Shown: piece after piece, positions 36,181 to 47,089 of the stretch | Layout: the number at the start of each line of letters is the position of its first letter | Position numbering within the stretch: the stretch's first letter is position 1 | From: Linanthus parryae | Taxonomy: Eukaryota; Streptophyta; Magnoliopsida; Ericales; Polemoniaceae | Assembly (NCBI GenBank): GCA_023055425.1 | Contig: JALGPY010000002.1 | Coordinates: 153,088,845 to 153,152,844 of the forward strand | DNA: 64,000 bases | Direction: 5' to 3' | Made by a program: the position numbers and the translations under genes | Notes under the pieces: generated by a model | What the model was told of the DNA's origin: nothing | Databases searched by the model: none | Seen by the model: the letters and a program-made list of their open reading frames with translations, nothing else

Positions 36181-37241
36181 ATAACTAATCATGAGAAACA
36201 GAAAGCAGGCGAATAATAAGAAATAGACAGCCATGTTTATCGACTATGTACATGTGGATCTTCCATTAGACAATGCTGTGGGAGATCCACTGAAGCTCGT
36301 GTGTTTCATTAGCATAAAGAGTTCCAGGCACTTCATTACCTTAAATCACCCTCTTGCGCCTCAAGAAAATCCCGATAATAATCTTTTCTTCAAATAACTA
36401 AATAGCCAATTTCAACTGCATCAATCTTAAAATTAGGAAGCCTTCGAGCGTCACATCACGTAGATTAGTATCGGAGGTGGATGACAGGAAAGGAACACAA
36501 CTTCAGTTTGAGAAGTACCAGAAAATTGTTATTTAATCTAAATACAGAAACATGAAAACAATACAAAACTTGAAGCACACGTTGCCTGTGTATCCAAGTA
36601 AACTGCGAACGCCCAATCTCTTCCATCGCTCTTCTCTTCCCAATACTCATGAATTCTGTTTCTCTTTTTGTGAGTATTATTGATTGCTTCAAGAACAAAT
36701 ATGATGTTGTGCTCTAATCCATACTAGTACACCATAGGCTATATGAGTTTGAGAAAGCCACATCATTTGCTATACAAGTACACAAAATTATATTTATTCA
36801 CAGTCCGTCCATAATCAGACAATAGAAAACAGTGAACTTTTCAGGATTGAAAATCAGTAGATTTCACCTGAAAGTATAAGAAACAGAAAATTCAACATGT
36901 CTGAAAAGAGAGAAACCCTAGAGAGAAATTAAATGAAGAGCAAAGGCTGTAAAGGGAAGACCTTTGGAGGTCGCCGGTGACATTGTGTTTGAATCCAACA
37001 GGCTGATTGACCTGCCATTCCAGGAGATTATTCAATTGATGAAAGAAATTACCGCTTCCAGCAATAAGAAGGTGAAAGTCTGAACATAACATGGGAAAGA
37101 TTCACAGTAATTTTTGGTAAGTGTCCCTCTCATAGTATTCCTCGTCGGAAACATGTTGAAACATTTTTACCATGAACTTGCTGGAAGAAGTAATTTCGAA
37201 TCCATGAACTTGTTGCTGACCGGCAATTTGGTGAAAGATCG
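36181..37241. other. Intergenic sequence, nothing identified
   Basis: No gene, RNA or clear element. A plus-strand open stretch near 36940-37083 (RPLEVAGDIVFESNRLIDLP, stop at 37081) looks protein-like, but I cannot assign it and it has no start context. Confidence 0.4.
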
Positions 37242-37433
37242 GTAGGAAGAAGATCACTTACTGTTCGACCGTTGTATGGGTGACGTGATATCCCGAGACA
37301 ATTTGATTGGTTTGTCATGACATTCTTTCAATTAATATGGTTGGATTAGTTATAATTAACATGACCAACCAATCAGATTGTCTTGTGATACAATGTCACC
37401 CATAAAATGGTGGTAATGAATATTTTCTCCTTA
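37242..37433. mobile_element. Foldback MITE downstream of the EDR2-like gene
   Basis: Two long arms are inverted. Left: GTATGGGTGACGTGATATCC...GAGACAATTTGATTGGTTTGTCATG. Right arm, reversed: TTATGGGTGACATTGTATCA...AAGACAATCTGATTGGTTGGTCATG. A short AT-rich loop separates them. There is no ORF. It starts about 30 bp past the likely polyadenylation signal of the neighbouring minus-strand gene. Confidence 0.65.
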
Positions 37434-37462
37434 CATAGAGTACAACACAACTAACACAAACT

Positions 37463-37468
37463 TTTATT
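37463..37468 (-). terminator. Likely polyadenylation signal of the EDR2-like gene
   Basis: AATAAA on the minus strand, about 165 nt past the stop codon at 37631. Its position and sequence fit a plant near-upstream element. Confidence 0.5.
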
Positions 37469-37630
37469 GCATTAGATTCAAGGAATTGGGGCGCCATTTA
37501 CATTGGAGAAACTTCCGATTTTGCCATTTCTCCTTTCCCCTTGAATCAATTAAATTTTGATCATAATTTCCAAAGTTTTACAAGGGTCAGAAACGTTTCA
37601 TTGCTCCGAGACTCTTTTAAACAGTCAACT

Positions 37631-40600
37631 TCACATACAGAACTGTTCAGTGTCTGATCCAGATATATCGTCCTCGTCCAAGGCTACAAATCGAGGTATT
37701 TGGCCGTGATTTACAAAATCTATTTTGTTCAACCGCACACAGCACAGAACTTTCTCCGGCAACTCCTCTTGCTTCTGCGCCTGAAAAGCATTATGCAGAT
37801 GAAAACTCATTTAGTTCATAAAATGAGTGTGTGAATAAATTCAACAGCCCACTTGACCATTTAGTGAATGAATTCAACTTCACCAAAAACGGAAAAAGTT
37901 ACTGAAACTCTAAAACCAAAAATTTACCAAAAACGGAAAAAAGTTAAGTTAGGCCCAGTTCCTTACAGTACTAACAATTCTAAGAACAGCCCAATTTGTG
38001 GAATGAGAATTGAGCTTTCCTTGATAGAATTAATTAATGTGTAGTTTATTGCGAAAAACGGCACAAATACACCCTACGCAACATAGCAGGCTGAATTTTG
38101 CAATCTTGAGAATAAGGAACGGTCCATTATTTAGCAACTTACTAGAATCGGGTTCTTTCCAGCTTAATTTATCAACTATTTTTCATTTTCTCACTTTTTT
38201 CTTTTTCAAGAATCGGGTTCTCTCCAACTTGCTTAGCAACTATTAAGTCTATCATGTTAATTTGCACAAAACTTCAAAGGGAAGAGAAAACCAGACAAAA
38301 AAAAAATTTACTTTGCAAATCCCATGTCTAATGTTTCTGAAAATATTGAGAGAAAGGTGCGGTCTATTGTTAAAACAGTTGTGATGACTGTACCTGTATT
38401 GTTAAACCCAGATCAAGTGTTCCGTGCTTCAGCCTTTCACGGAACGCGTCAAGTCCTCTTCTTGATATGTAGCTGAACCGGTGAATATCAAGGTCAATCT
38501 CAAAGTAATTTGGTCCCTGTAGAGAAGGACAATGGCAACATCAATATTATGTTATTAACAGTAACCTATAAGCCACAACTCATAACCCAAGATAGGAACA
38601 ACAAATTATGAAAAAATATAGCAGTAGATGGGATAGTTCAAGTTCAATCATATCAGGTTTTCATGCTTACACTGTAGAAATTATGTTGAGGGCGGGAAAG
38701 GACGGGCTTTTCGTTGTATGCGTGTAAAAGCTTTCTTTCAGCAGAGCCTAACTGAAGGTCTTCAGGATTTACAATCCCGACCATGATTTTGAGTCTTTCT
38801 CTGAAAGGAACTGTGGAATCTTTTGCGAAACCCTTTACCAATTCCATCTCATCTTCAACCAGACTCTGGGACACAAAAAGTACATATAGTATTAAGGAAT
38901 TTATCACAAAGGTATTGGAGATTTTTTTTTCCTTCTTCTCGCAGATAATGGCAAACAAGGAGCAAACAAACGTGCAAAAAATAAAAATACAAGGAGAAAA
39001 TTTGGCGTACCTTAATACTCTCCTGGAATTCAGGAGAAATTTCCTTGTCGAAGTTCTCTGAGACTTTGAAATAAATGACAAGGCTCAATCCTTCTCCGTC
39101 ATTATCACCAAGGAACATGGAAGCAGGATAACTAGGCAGCTGTGATCATGGAAACACAGGTATTTTATTAAAAGAAACGTCATTCATTTACTACAATGAG
39201 ATGACTTGACAAAATAAGACGATGCCACTTCTTCCTTCCTAAAAACTTCACTTTCAGGCATACAAAATACATTGCACCAAGTGAGTTGTAATAAAATCAG
39301 GTAACCAAATGGGCTAATAACACTATCAAGAAACCTCGATTCTTAACGAGTGCAAATAGTCCAATCCAGCTAATACCCTCATGTGAGAAGGGACAAAATT
39401 GTGGGGTATTAAACACCATATTTTCACTATTTAGTACGGGTATTAAATTTAGTACAGAACAACCAAACACAGTATTAACTAACTATAATTAGTCTAATCC
39501 CAGCTAATACTGTCAATCCTAGAAAGCCAAACACACCCTTAGGGTAATACTTCTATGAACCTTTTACAATTAATGGAGTAACTAAAACAGTCCTTATTTC
39601 TGAAGAAAAAAAGAAACAGCTTCCCACACGATAGAGATGTGTTTTTCAGCAGCAACAAGAGGTGTGAGAATTTACAGCTAATTCTAGAAGGGAAAAAGAC
39701 CAGAAAACTCCCTGTTGTACCTGTATATTAACGATCAGCAAAGACGGCACTTGCTTGTGTGCTTTTATAGATGGAAGCTCGAGGTGTTGAGCTATGTGAC
39801 TGATCTTCTGTGGGCACACGAATAAATCAACCCCAATTGGAACATACGGACTGTAACCTGGAGCAGGGTATTTCTTCTTATCCCTGCATAATAGAGTTTT
39901 CAAAAGCTTACAAAACTGAAACCTTCATCGGATTAGAAAACACGTGAAAAATAAACAGGGGGTGAATTGACATGCCTGAAATAGTTCGGACCACGGAGCT
40001 TGAAAATTGAAGGTGCGACAGGCGACCAACTTCCCGGAGTTAGCTTCTCCCCCACTGAACATGGAACGAGAAGTCCCGCTCTAGGACGATAGAAGTAGTT
40101 CTTGGATGGACCTGCCACACGCATGCCTTATGTGGTCAGACGTGGTCGATGTAAACTTGTTTGAATTTGTAACAGATCACCTTAGTTGTGCCTATAGGTG
40201 TATCCTCTTGTCATTTAGAAAATTAGGCCGTGTTTGGGCAAGTTATAAGGAGACGGGTATAAGTATAATTTATATCAGAGGTCCGCTTTTGGGTAAGGTA
40301 TAACAGACAGGTACTTCCTCGATTTCATTTCTTTCTTCTTGGTCCCACTTTTACTACTATTCACTAGGTCACTTGGAATCGGTAATTTGAATAGCAAAAC
40401 GAAACGAGAATTTGGTAATCTTTTCATGATGTTGTAGAGTACACTTTAGTCTACAATACCATTTAAAAGTTACCAAAAAATTACATCGCTTTGCTATCCA
40501 AATCACCAGGTCAAAGTGACCCTGTTACGAATGAAAAGGTCAAACCAGGAAGAAAGAGAGGAAACGGAGGAAGTACAATTTATCCTACCTTATCCCACTC

Positions 40601-42366
40601 CTCATTCATTTTTGCCTAAAAGCGTATATTGAGGCATCTGGGTGGGTGTTAAAATGACTTTAATGTCCTTACACAATTAAGAAAAAAAATATCCCAATAC
40701 AAAATATTATTTTTTATACATAATACATATAAATATTTATCATATCCTACCACATATACTGATCTAACCAAACACTTAACAGCAAATTATTCATATTTTT
40801 GCCTTATACGAGTACAATCATATCCTACCTCATATGCCAATATATGCCTTATGCCCCTTTTTCTTATACCTTACCCAAACTAGGCCTTGGATTAAAGAAC
40901 CAGCTACGAAACTATTTAACTCACTTGATACGTCCCCAGGTCGGTATGTTCAATATTACTTGGTATCCACATCATTTTGCGGCAATAGGTACACCGGGGA
41001 AGGGTACCCTTTAATATGATTTTTTTCTCTGTCTAAATCAAGAAGGTGCGAAAAATTGTCAGCATACCTCCGTAGACACTAGTGAAGTCATCGTCTGAAT
41101 CAGACTCCAGGATACTAAGAGAGTCAAACCAAGCTTCATCCTGGCAAACCCCTGCATAGAAAACTTAAAACATATTAGCTAAGTTTCCCAGTATAGTAAA
41201 ACATACATTTCGATTATTATCACCAATCACTCTCAAGAGGTGCTCAGATTCCATAAATTTATACCATGCTAGGTGAAAGTTTTCCAAAGAAATTTGGTCA
41301 TAAAGGATGTAACTTTCATTCCTAGAATTTAATATAAATAGGCTTCCTAAAGGAGAAACAATCATTCCAGCTCTTTCACGCGTGTGAGACAGATGTGTTC
41401 CCGTCGCGTGCAACATACTACAAACATGAGGCAGGTGCGTATTTAAAGCTTTAGAGAAAGGGAAAAAAGGAAATTCTGGAATAGAAACTGATGGTTCTTT
41501 GAAGGTTTTCCGGATATGGATAGTAAATCATATAGATTCTAAGGTGGTTGCTTTTAGGAGTAAAAATGGTACTACCTCTGTTTCTTCTGAATTGTTCTGG
41601 TTTGACTTTTTAACCTGTAACTGGGTTCACTTTGACTCGGTGATTTGGATAGCAAAACGATGTAATTTTTTGGCAATTCTTTCAGGGTGTTGTAGAGTAA
41701 AGTTCACTCTACAAGACAATGCAAAGATTACCAAATTCTTGTATCATTTTGCCTAAACAAATTGCCCGATGAAACTCACACAGTGCATAGTGAAAAAAGT
41801 GAAGTAGTCTGATTCAGAAGAAACAGAGCTAGTAATTGCTAATCCGTTAGTTGCTTCTTCTCATTTCCAAGTACGAAAAAAAAACACTTCACTTTCGTTT
41901 CCTTCACCTCAACAAAATCCTACTCCCAAGGTAATTCATACGGTTACAAACACTGGTTTGGAATTCCTGTTATCCAGCATGAAAACCCGGGTATAATTTC
42001 ATATCTTTAGTCAACTTTGATCATCGGTTATAAGGTAGCCCTCCATTTTTACTTTTCTTTTCTTTTACGGAATGATTTTGACCGGATAGTGAAGAAGATG
42101 ATCATACCATTTGCGTCGATTTGAGCATGGTTCCACTGCACCTGACTGAGATGAAATGTCAAGTTCGATCCATCAGATCTTCTGCGAGTGGGTGTCAGTT
42201 GGATAAATTCGCTCAAATCTTCTAAAGAGATTCTCGCGTCGCTAAGGCGTTCCACGGGCGCAACGGTAATTGAAGTGGAAATCTTTCTGCCGCCTCTACG
42301 CGGCCTTCTTATGTACCTCTTGTGAGCTCGGATTCGTCTACTCTGCCTTGAAACACAACCACCCAT
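37631..42366 (-). CDS. EDR2-like protein with DUF1336 (EDR2_C) domain
   Basis: Member of the plant ENHANCED DISEASE RESISTANCE 2-like family, whose founding member restrains defence-related cell death; the biochemical role of this branch is not known. Coding exons (minus strand): 42366-42108, 41151-41068, 40111-39976, 39883-39721, 39139-39011, 38865-38671, 38516-38394 and 37780-37631. Together they encode 412 aa, in frame to TGA. The N-terminus MGGCVS is a myristoylation/palmitoylation signal, so membrane attachment is likely. A basic stretch follows. DUF1336 fills roughly residues 135-400, with [60 protein letters not shown] and [20 protein letters not shown]. The donor after exon 3 is GC (CAG|GCATG), the rest GT. 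Relatives of about 500 aa have a longer linker between exons 2 and 3. Its absence here is either a natural short form or an exon I did not see. Confidence 0.93.
39340..39540. mobile_element. Truncated Tourist-like MITE, same family as 31495-31800
   Basis: Shares AAATAGTCCAATCCA, GGTATTAAACACCAT, ACTATTTAGTA.GGTATTAAA, CAGCTAATACTG and AATCCTAGAAA in the same order. It lacks the left terminus. It lies in the intron between EDR2-like coding exons 4 and 5. Confidence 0.7.
40226..40886. mobile_element. Tourist-like MITE carrying a nested Stowaway-like MITE
   Basis: The ends GGCCGTGTTTGGGCAAG and (from the right) GGCCTAGTTTGGGTAAG are inverted, with TTA on the left and TTG on the right as a near-match target duplication. 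A 260-bp Stowaway-like element is inserted at 40314-40573. The host intron is the one where longer relatives of the EDR2-like gene have extra coding sequence. Confidence 0.65.
40314..40573. mobile_element. Stowaway-like MITE, copy 2 (nested)
   Basis: Starts CTTCCTCGATTTCATTTC and ends GAAACGGAGGAAG, inverted, with TA on both sides. It shares the GTTGTAGAGT and GATAGCAAA-type interior with copies 1 and 3, here in opposite relative order. Confidence 0.8.
41572..41832. mobile_element. Stowaway-like MITE, copy 3
   Basis: Ends CTACCTCTGTTTCTTCTGAA and (from the right) CTAGCTCTGTTTCTTCTGAA are nearly perfect inverted repeats with TA target duplication. It lies in the first coding intron of the EDR2-like gene. 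Confidence 0.85.
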
Positions 42367-42391
42367 GATGATGAAGATTACGATTGGTTGA

Positions 42392-43472
42392 TCTAGCAAG
42401 AACAAAGGTTTTCCTCATATCAGGTGCCAATTCCAACAAGAACGGTTGCGTGAACCGTATAGGGAAAGATGAGCTTCACAAACTGCCAATGAAGTAAGAA
42501 AAAGCCCTATCAGAAATAGAGTGAATTCATCTAAATTAAATGATTTTAACAAATACATGAATGATCCAATTTCTGAACAAGAATGCAAACCTCCCCCTTA
42601 GTCACAAGGTTTCTAACTGCTCAATAATGCATTTATCGCTGAAGAAATGAAATTGTCTAATCTTGCATAGCATATTAAGCTTTGCTAACAAAATCTAAAC
42701 ACAATTTCATCCAAACATGCACATACGATTCTCGGCAAAAATGACTAGTTTCACAGATTCCTAAGAGAAAGCCGCTGCTTCAAGAACGAAGAGAGATTCT
42801 AGTTGTAACAATTATCTTAAAATTTCACAAAACAAAGAATTTGGCTGCTTAAAGATCAGAAATCGCTCTCGAGAACCAGCAGCTTAGTGAACAAGAAAGT
42901 CTCAGGTTAGGTATTTGTTCATAGGGGCTCAAAGAAGAGTTCAATACACGAGTACACAACAAGAACATGTGTGAACAGATAGGGAGAGAGAGAGAGAGAT
43001 ACCATACCCTATGAAACAATCTGCCAAACACAAACTAGATAGAGATAGTCACCAAATTTGACCAAAACCCCATAAGAGAATGAACTTAATAGCTTGAATA
43101 ATTAGTTGTAACAGTGCCCAAAACAATGAATTGATTCATCAAAGAAAAGCTCTAAACCCTGTCTCCATCACCATCAACTAGATGATAAAATAGGAGTAAA
43201 TTGGGAAAGAATCATCTTAGCTACTAACTTATTTTCGACGAAATTAAATAAAACTGAAATAAAAAAGAATTAAAGGGTCACCATCAGAAAAACCAAAATA
43301 CAATTCCGAAAGCAATCATTTTGCGGACATAAACTAACCATCATGACAAGCATTAACTTGGGAACAGAAACGATCAAACATCAAACACAATGCTCTTGTT
43401 TGTTTTTCAATTTTAACCCACAAAACAACAATCTCAATCCAAAAAAAGCTAAATTTGAAAGAGTGTAATACC
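42392..43472 (-). other. Probable 5' UTR intron of the EDR2-like gene
   Basis: On the minus strand a donor CTCTG|GTATTAC lies at 43472/43471. A pyrimidine-rich acceptor, TTTGTTCTTGCTAG, ends at 42393, 26 nt before the ATG codon. This would place a first non-coding exon at about 43706-43472. No coding sequence or element is seen inside. Confidence 0.5.
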
Positions 43473-43499
43473 AGAGATCAAGTGGGTATGTGACGGATT

Positions 43500-43745
43500 T
43501 TGGAATCAATCATGCATGTAAGAGAGAGAGAGACCTGGGGAGAGAGGAAGGAGTGGCGTGTTTCCTCTCTCCAGCGAGAAGAGGTTTGTGGGGGGTTTCG
43601 ATTCTCTCTCTCTCCCGGAGTCTCTCTGTTTTCGTATAGACGCAACAACCGCCAATGTGAAATACCAGAGAGAGAGAGAGGAGAGAGAGAGGGCGTGGGA
43701 GACGGATCGCATAATGATGTAATAAAGGCCCGCGTCCCTTTTATA
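43500..43745 (-). promoter_or_regulatory. TATA box and GA/CT-rich leader of the EDR2-like gene
   Basis: On the minus strand TATAAAAGG spans 43745-43737, placing transcription start near 43706. GA runs (CT on the transcribed strand) at 43667-43692 and 43520-43533 fall in the expected leader. Only about 70 bp separate the TATA box from the Mutator-like element at 43815. Confidence 0.65.
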
Positions 43746-44777
43746 TCTCTGAGAGTGGAGGTGGTGGTGACGGGTGAGGTTTGGTTCCATCTACAACTAC
43801 TACTACTAGAACTTGGGATAAAAGACAATTTGCACTCTCGTTTGATGGATAACATATAAAAACAACCCTGTTGTTTGAGGATATATAAAAATCACCTCTG
43901 ACAATGGACGGAAAGTAACAGAATCCTAACGGAGGGATAAAAAGACATGTTTATCCTCATTTTGAAAAAAATGCCACGGTATAAATACTTCTTTTCTTCT
44001 TTTTCCTCACGTTCTCAGACGCCTCCTTCCTTCTCCACCTGTCTCTCTCTCTCATCTTCTTCTTCATTCATCTCCACCACCAACCATCGCCATCTCCACC
44101 ATCAACTGCCACCAATTATTTGTCAATCCCAGACCCGCCGTGATTGGAGGGTCAGGCGAACCAAACCCCCAGGTCGATTTCGCATTTCATTGCTAAGGGA
44201 GAGAGAAATCCAAACAGAAGGGTAAGAACACTAGCTTTGTTTGTAGCCAAATACTTCAATCACTTGTATGATTCAGTGCTAGTGGAAGCAAATAAGGTTC
44301 TCAATCGACTAATCCCCATCTGGGTTCGACTATTTCTATCTCTCCACTCGCGTTTTATGGTTTAATCGTAAGAATGTGTACGAAATGGGAGTGAGTGATC
44401 GATCGATTAATTCCTATATGGTTTTTTGGGAACGGTGGTGAGGAAAGCTTCATATGTTCTTCTTCGTCTGGTGGCTCTCTCTCTCTCGGACGACGACAAC
44501 CAGACAAACGCCGGAGAAAAAACTACTGGTTCAGATCTTGAAGATCGGTTTTATGGTTTGCCGTCACGTTCAGGGTTGGGAGTCTTCGATCTGACCGGTT
44601 CTCTAGCACAGGGTTCATTGAGGCTCCGATCTGAAAGTGGAGGCTCCGATCTGCTTCATCTGTAAGTCTTCTTCTCTCTCTCTCCTTTCTATGTTGCGAT
44701 GGCGGTCGTTGTGGTGGCCGTCGATGGCGGTGTTGGTGGTTGTGGCGGTTTTTCGATTGATGGGTTGTGTTTTGCAG

Positions 44778-44933
44778 ATGGCTCACAAAAACATCAAAGG
44801 TATGATTGATATACTTCAGGAACCGGCGAGGAAGCTGTTTGTGGAGCTTCAAGAAGTTCAACTGGAAGGTGAAACTGTGAGGATAAAGTTGGGTTTTTTT
44901 TCTCTCCAGAATTCAACACCTTTTGGTTCATGA
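44778..44933 (+). pseudogene. Exon-like ORF inside the Mutator-like element
   Basis: After the acceptor TTTTGCAG comes ATGGCTCACAAAAAC, encoding MAHKNIKGMIDILQEPARKL, then FVELQEVQLEGETVRI, and a stop at 44933 (51 codons). Composition looks protein-like, but I do not recognise it. It is probably a captured gene fragment; it could instead be the 5' end of a real gene broken by the microsatellite and the copia insertion. Confidence 0.35.
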
Positions 44934-45048
44934 GAAGTCTCATTCAAACGATTCTTGCCCCCGCTAAAAATTCTAGTAACTTGTAATTTTCTTGTGGAGC
45001 TACATAAATCAATTTGTTATTTTGCCTTATTTTTCAATTCCGGTGGCG

Positions 45049-45270
<222 letters not shown>

Positions 45271-45548
45271 CAAAAACACCAAGAACACAAAAACATGAAC
45301 AAAGAACACAAAAAATAGGGGCAAAATGGTCATGAAAAAATTAGATTGTACCATTTACTGGCTGACACTAACGTCAGGGTGGTATTTGTCCAACGTCAGG
45401 GTTGTTTTTGTATATCCCCGAACAACAGGGTTGTTTTTGTATATTATCCATCTAACGAGGGTGGAAATTGTCTTTTACCCCTAGAACCAGTATCCATTTT
45501 CAACTACAATAATAGAAAAGATCACAGAGTGAATAATAATAATAATCA

Positions 45549-47089
45549 TGTTGGAATTGTGCCCTAGAGGCAATCAATTTATTGTGACAAATTTATGGAT
45601 TTACGATTCATTATGTTGTCGATATGGAGATATGTTAACATGAATGAAGTCGTTAGAATATAAATGTTATATTCTTAAATATCCCTAGTCAATTATTGAT
45701 TAACATGACAGTCAACTATAGACTAGTATGGGGTTGGATTGATATGAAGACATCACGATTCAACACATGCGTATGCATTAGGAGTAATGACATACTGTAT
45801 TGACCCATCTCCGAGAATGCTACGTACAAGTTATGTAATGTCACAAGTGCTTCTCGCGGTGACAACGGTATTGTCATCCGTAGACTTGAAGTCACTAGAT
45901 CATCTAGTTGTGGATTATTGTGATTTTGGTAGCGTCAAACGCTACACCGTGACTGGGTAGCTATAAAGGCGTGTATCGGATACAATAAGAAGCAAGCTTA
46001 GACATCGTAGTAGACGTAGATAGAATTTGTCCCTCCCACATAACGGGAGAAAATATCCTAGGCCACTCGAGGGATAGTGCTTATAGAATGTCTGACCATA
46101 CTCAAATAAATCAATATAGGATATTGATGTTATTTGATGAATAAGGCTATTCCCATGATCGAGAAACTATGAATAGGATATACGAGTGTGACTTGTTTGT
46201 CTCGTGTCCAATTCGGATATTGAGACAAAGGGATGAGACAATACTTGCACAAGATTTGTCATGATGACTATTCTATTTGTTGGCTAGAATGGATGTCTTG
46301 CTAGAGGCCGCTCCATATTAGTAAATAGTTACTACCAACTAAATAGAACCTATGGGGTCACACGCCATATAGGGGTGAACTAGACCTGGGAATTAATTAA
46401 TATGATTAATTAATTAGAAGGATCAAATCGCAACAACTTGCTAACTTAGTAGAACTAATATGCAAGTTGGACTAATCCATGTATATACATGATTTGGATT
46501 TGCCAAGGTGGACTAATTCATGTAGAGACATGATTAGGATTAATTTGCAAGGAGAACTAATCCATGTATAGACATGATTAGGACTAGTTTGCAAAAGGGA
46601 ATAATCCTTATTTGAGTAGGATTAGGAGAGGGGTTCTTTATGTAGCAGGACAAGGAGTTGTTGGACTATATAAAGAACACTCCTAGCTTATTTTCTCTAC
46701 ACACATATACTTAATTGGAGTAGGAGAGAATAAAGCAAGGAGATAGAAAGCAACATAAGGAGGCCGAACCCCTAATGCCGCCCCCCTCTACCGGTCGGCC
46801 ACCAAGAGGGTCCGAACCCTCTTCCTTGGTGATTCGTTGCATGATTCCTTCATCCTCTTCCATTATTCCTAGCTAGCACAAGGATTTGGAGGATCTAGAT
46901 ATCACCTCTAGGCGTGGATCAATCGTAGAGACGTGACACAATTCACGTGACAAGTCATCACAGGAGACCTCTAAGGTGTGTTACTTGTTTCTTCCCTTAC
47001 CATCATTATGATTCTCTTCCTGTGATCCTTGGAGGGTCTTGAATGGATAATTCTTTCTTTCGCTGCGTATCCATGATCAAAACCCTACA
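45549..47089 (+). repeat. Copia element, first LTR
   Basis: Starts TGTTGGAATTGTGCCCTAG and ends AAAACCCTACA, 1,541 bp. It is followed at once by TGGTATCAGAGCC, the primer-binding site complementary to initiator tRNA-Met. It closely matches the second LTR at 52127. Confidence 0.93.

Noticed and set aside
38653..39118. 142- and 87-codon single ORFs as independent genes
   Set aside because: They are EDR2-like exons 5 and 6 read through into introns.
43478..43859. Arg/Glu- and Ser/Leu-rich ORFs on both strands
   Set aside because: Products of GA/CT microsatellites in the EDR2-like leader.
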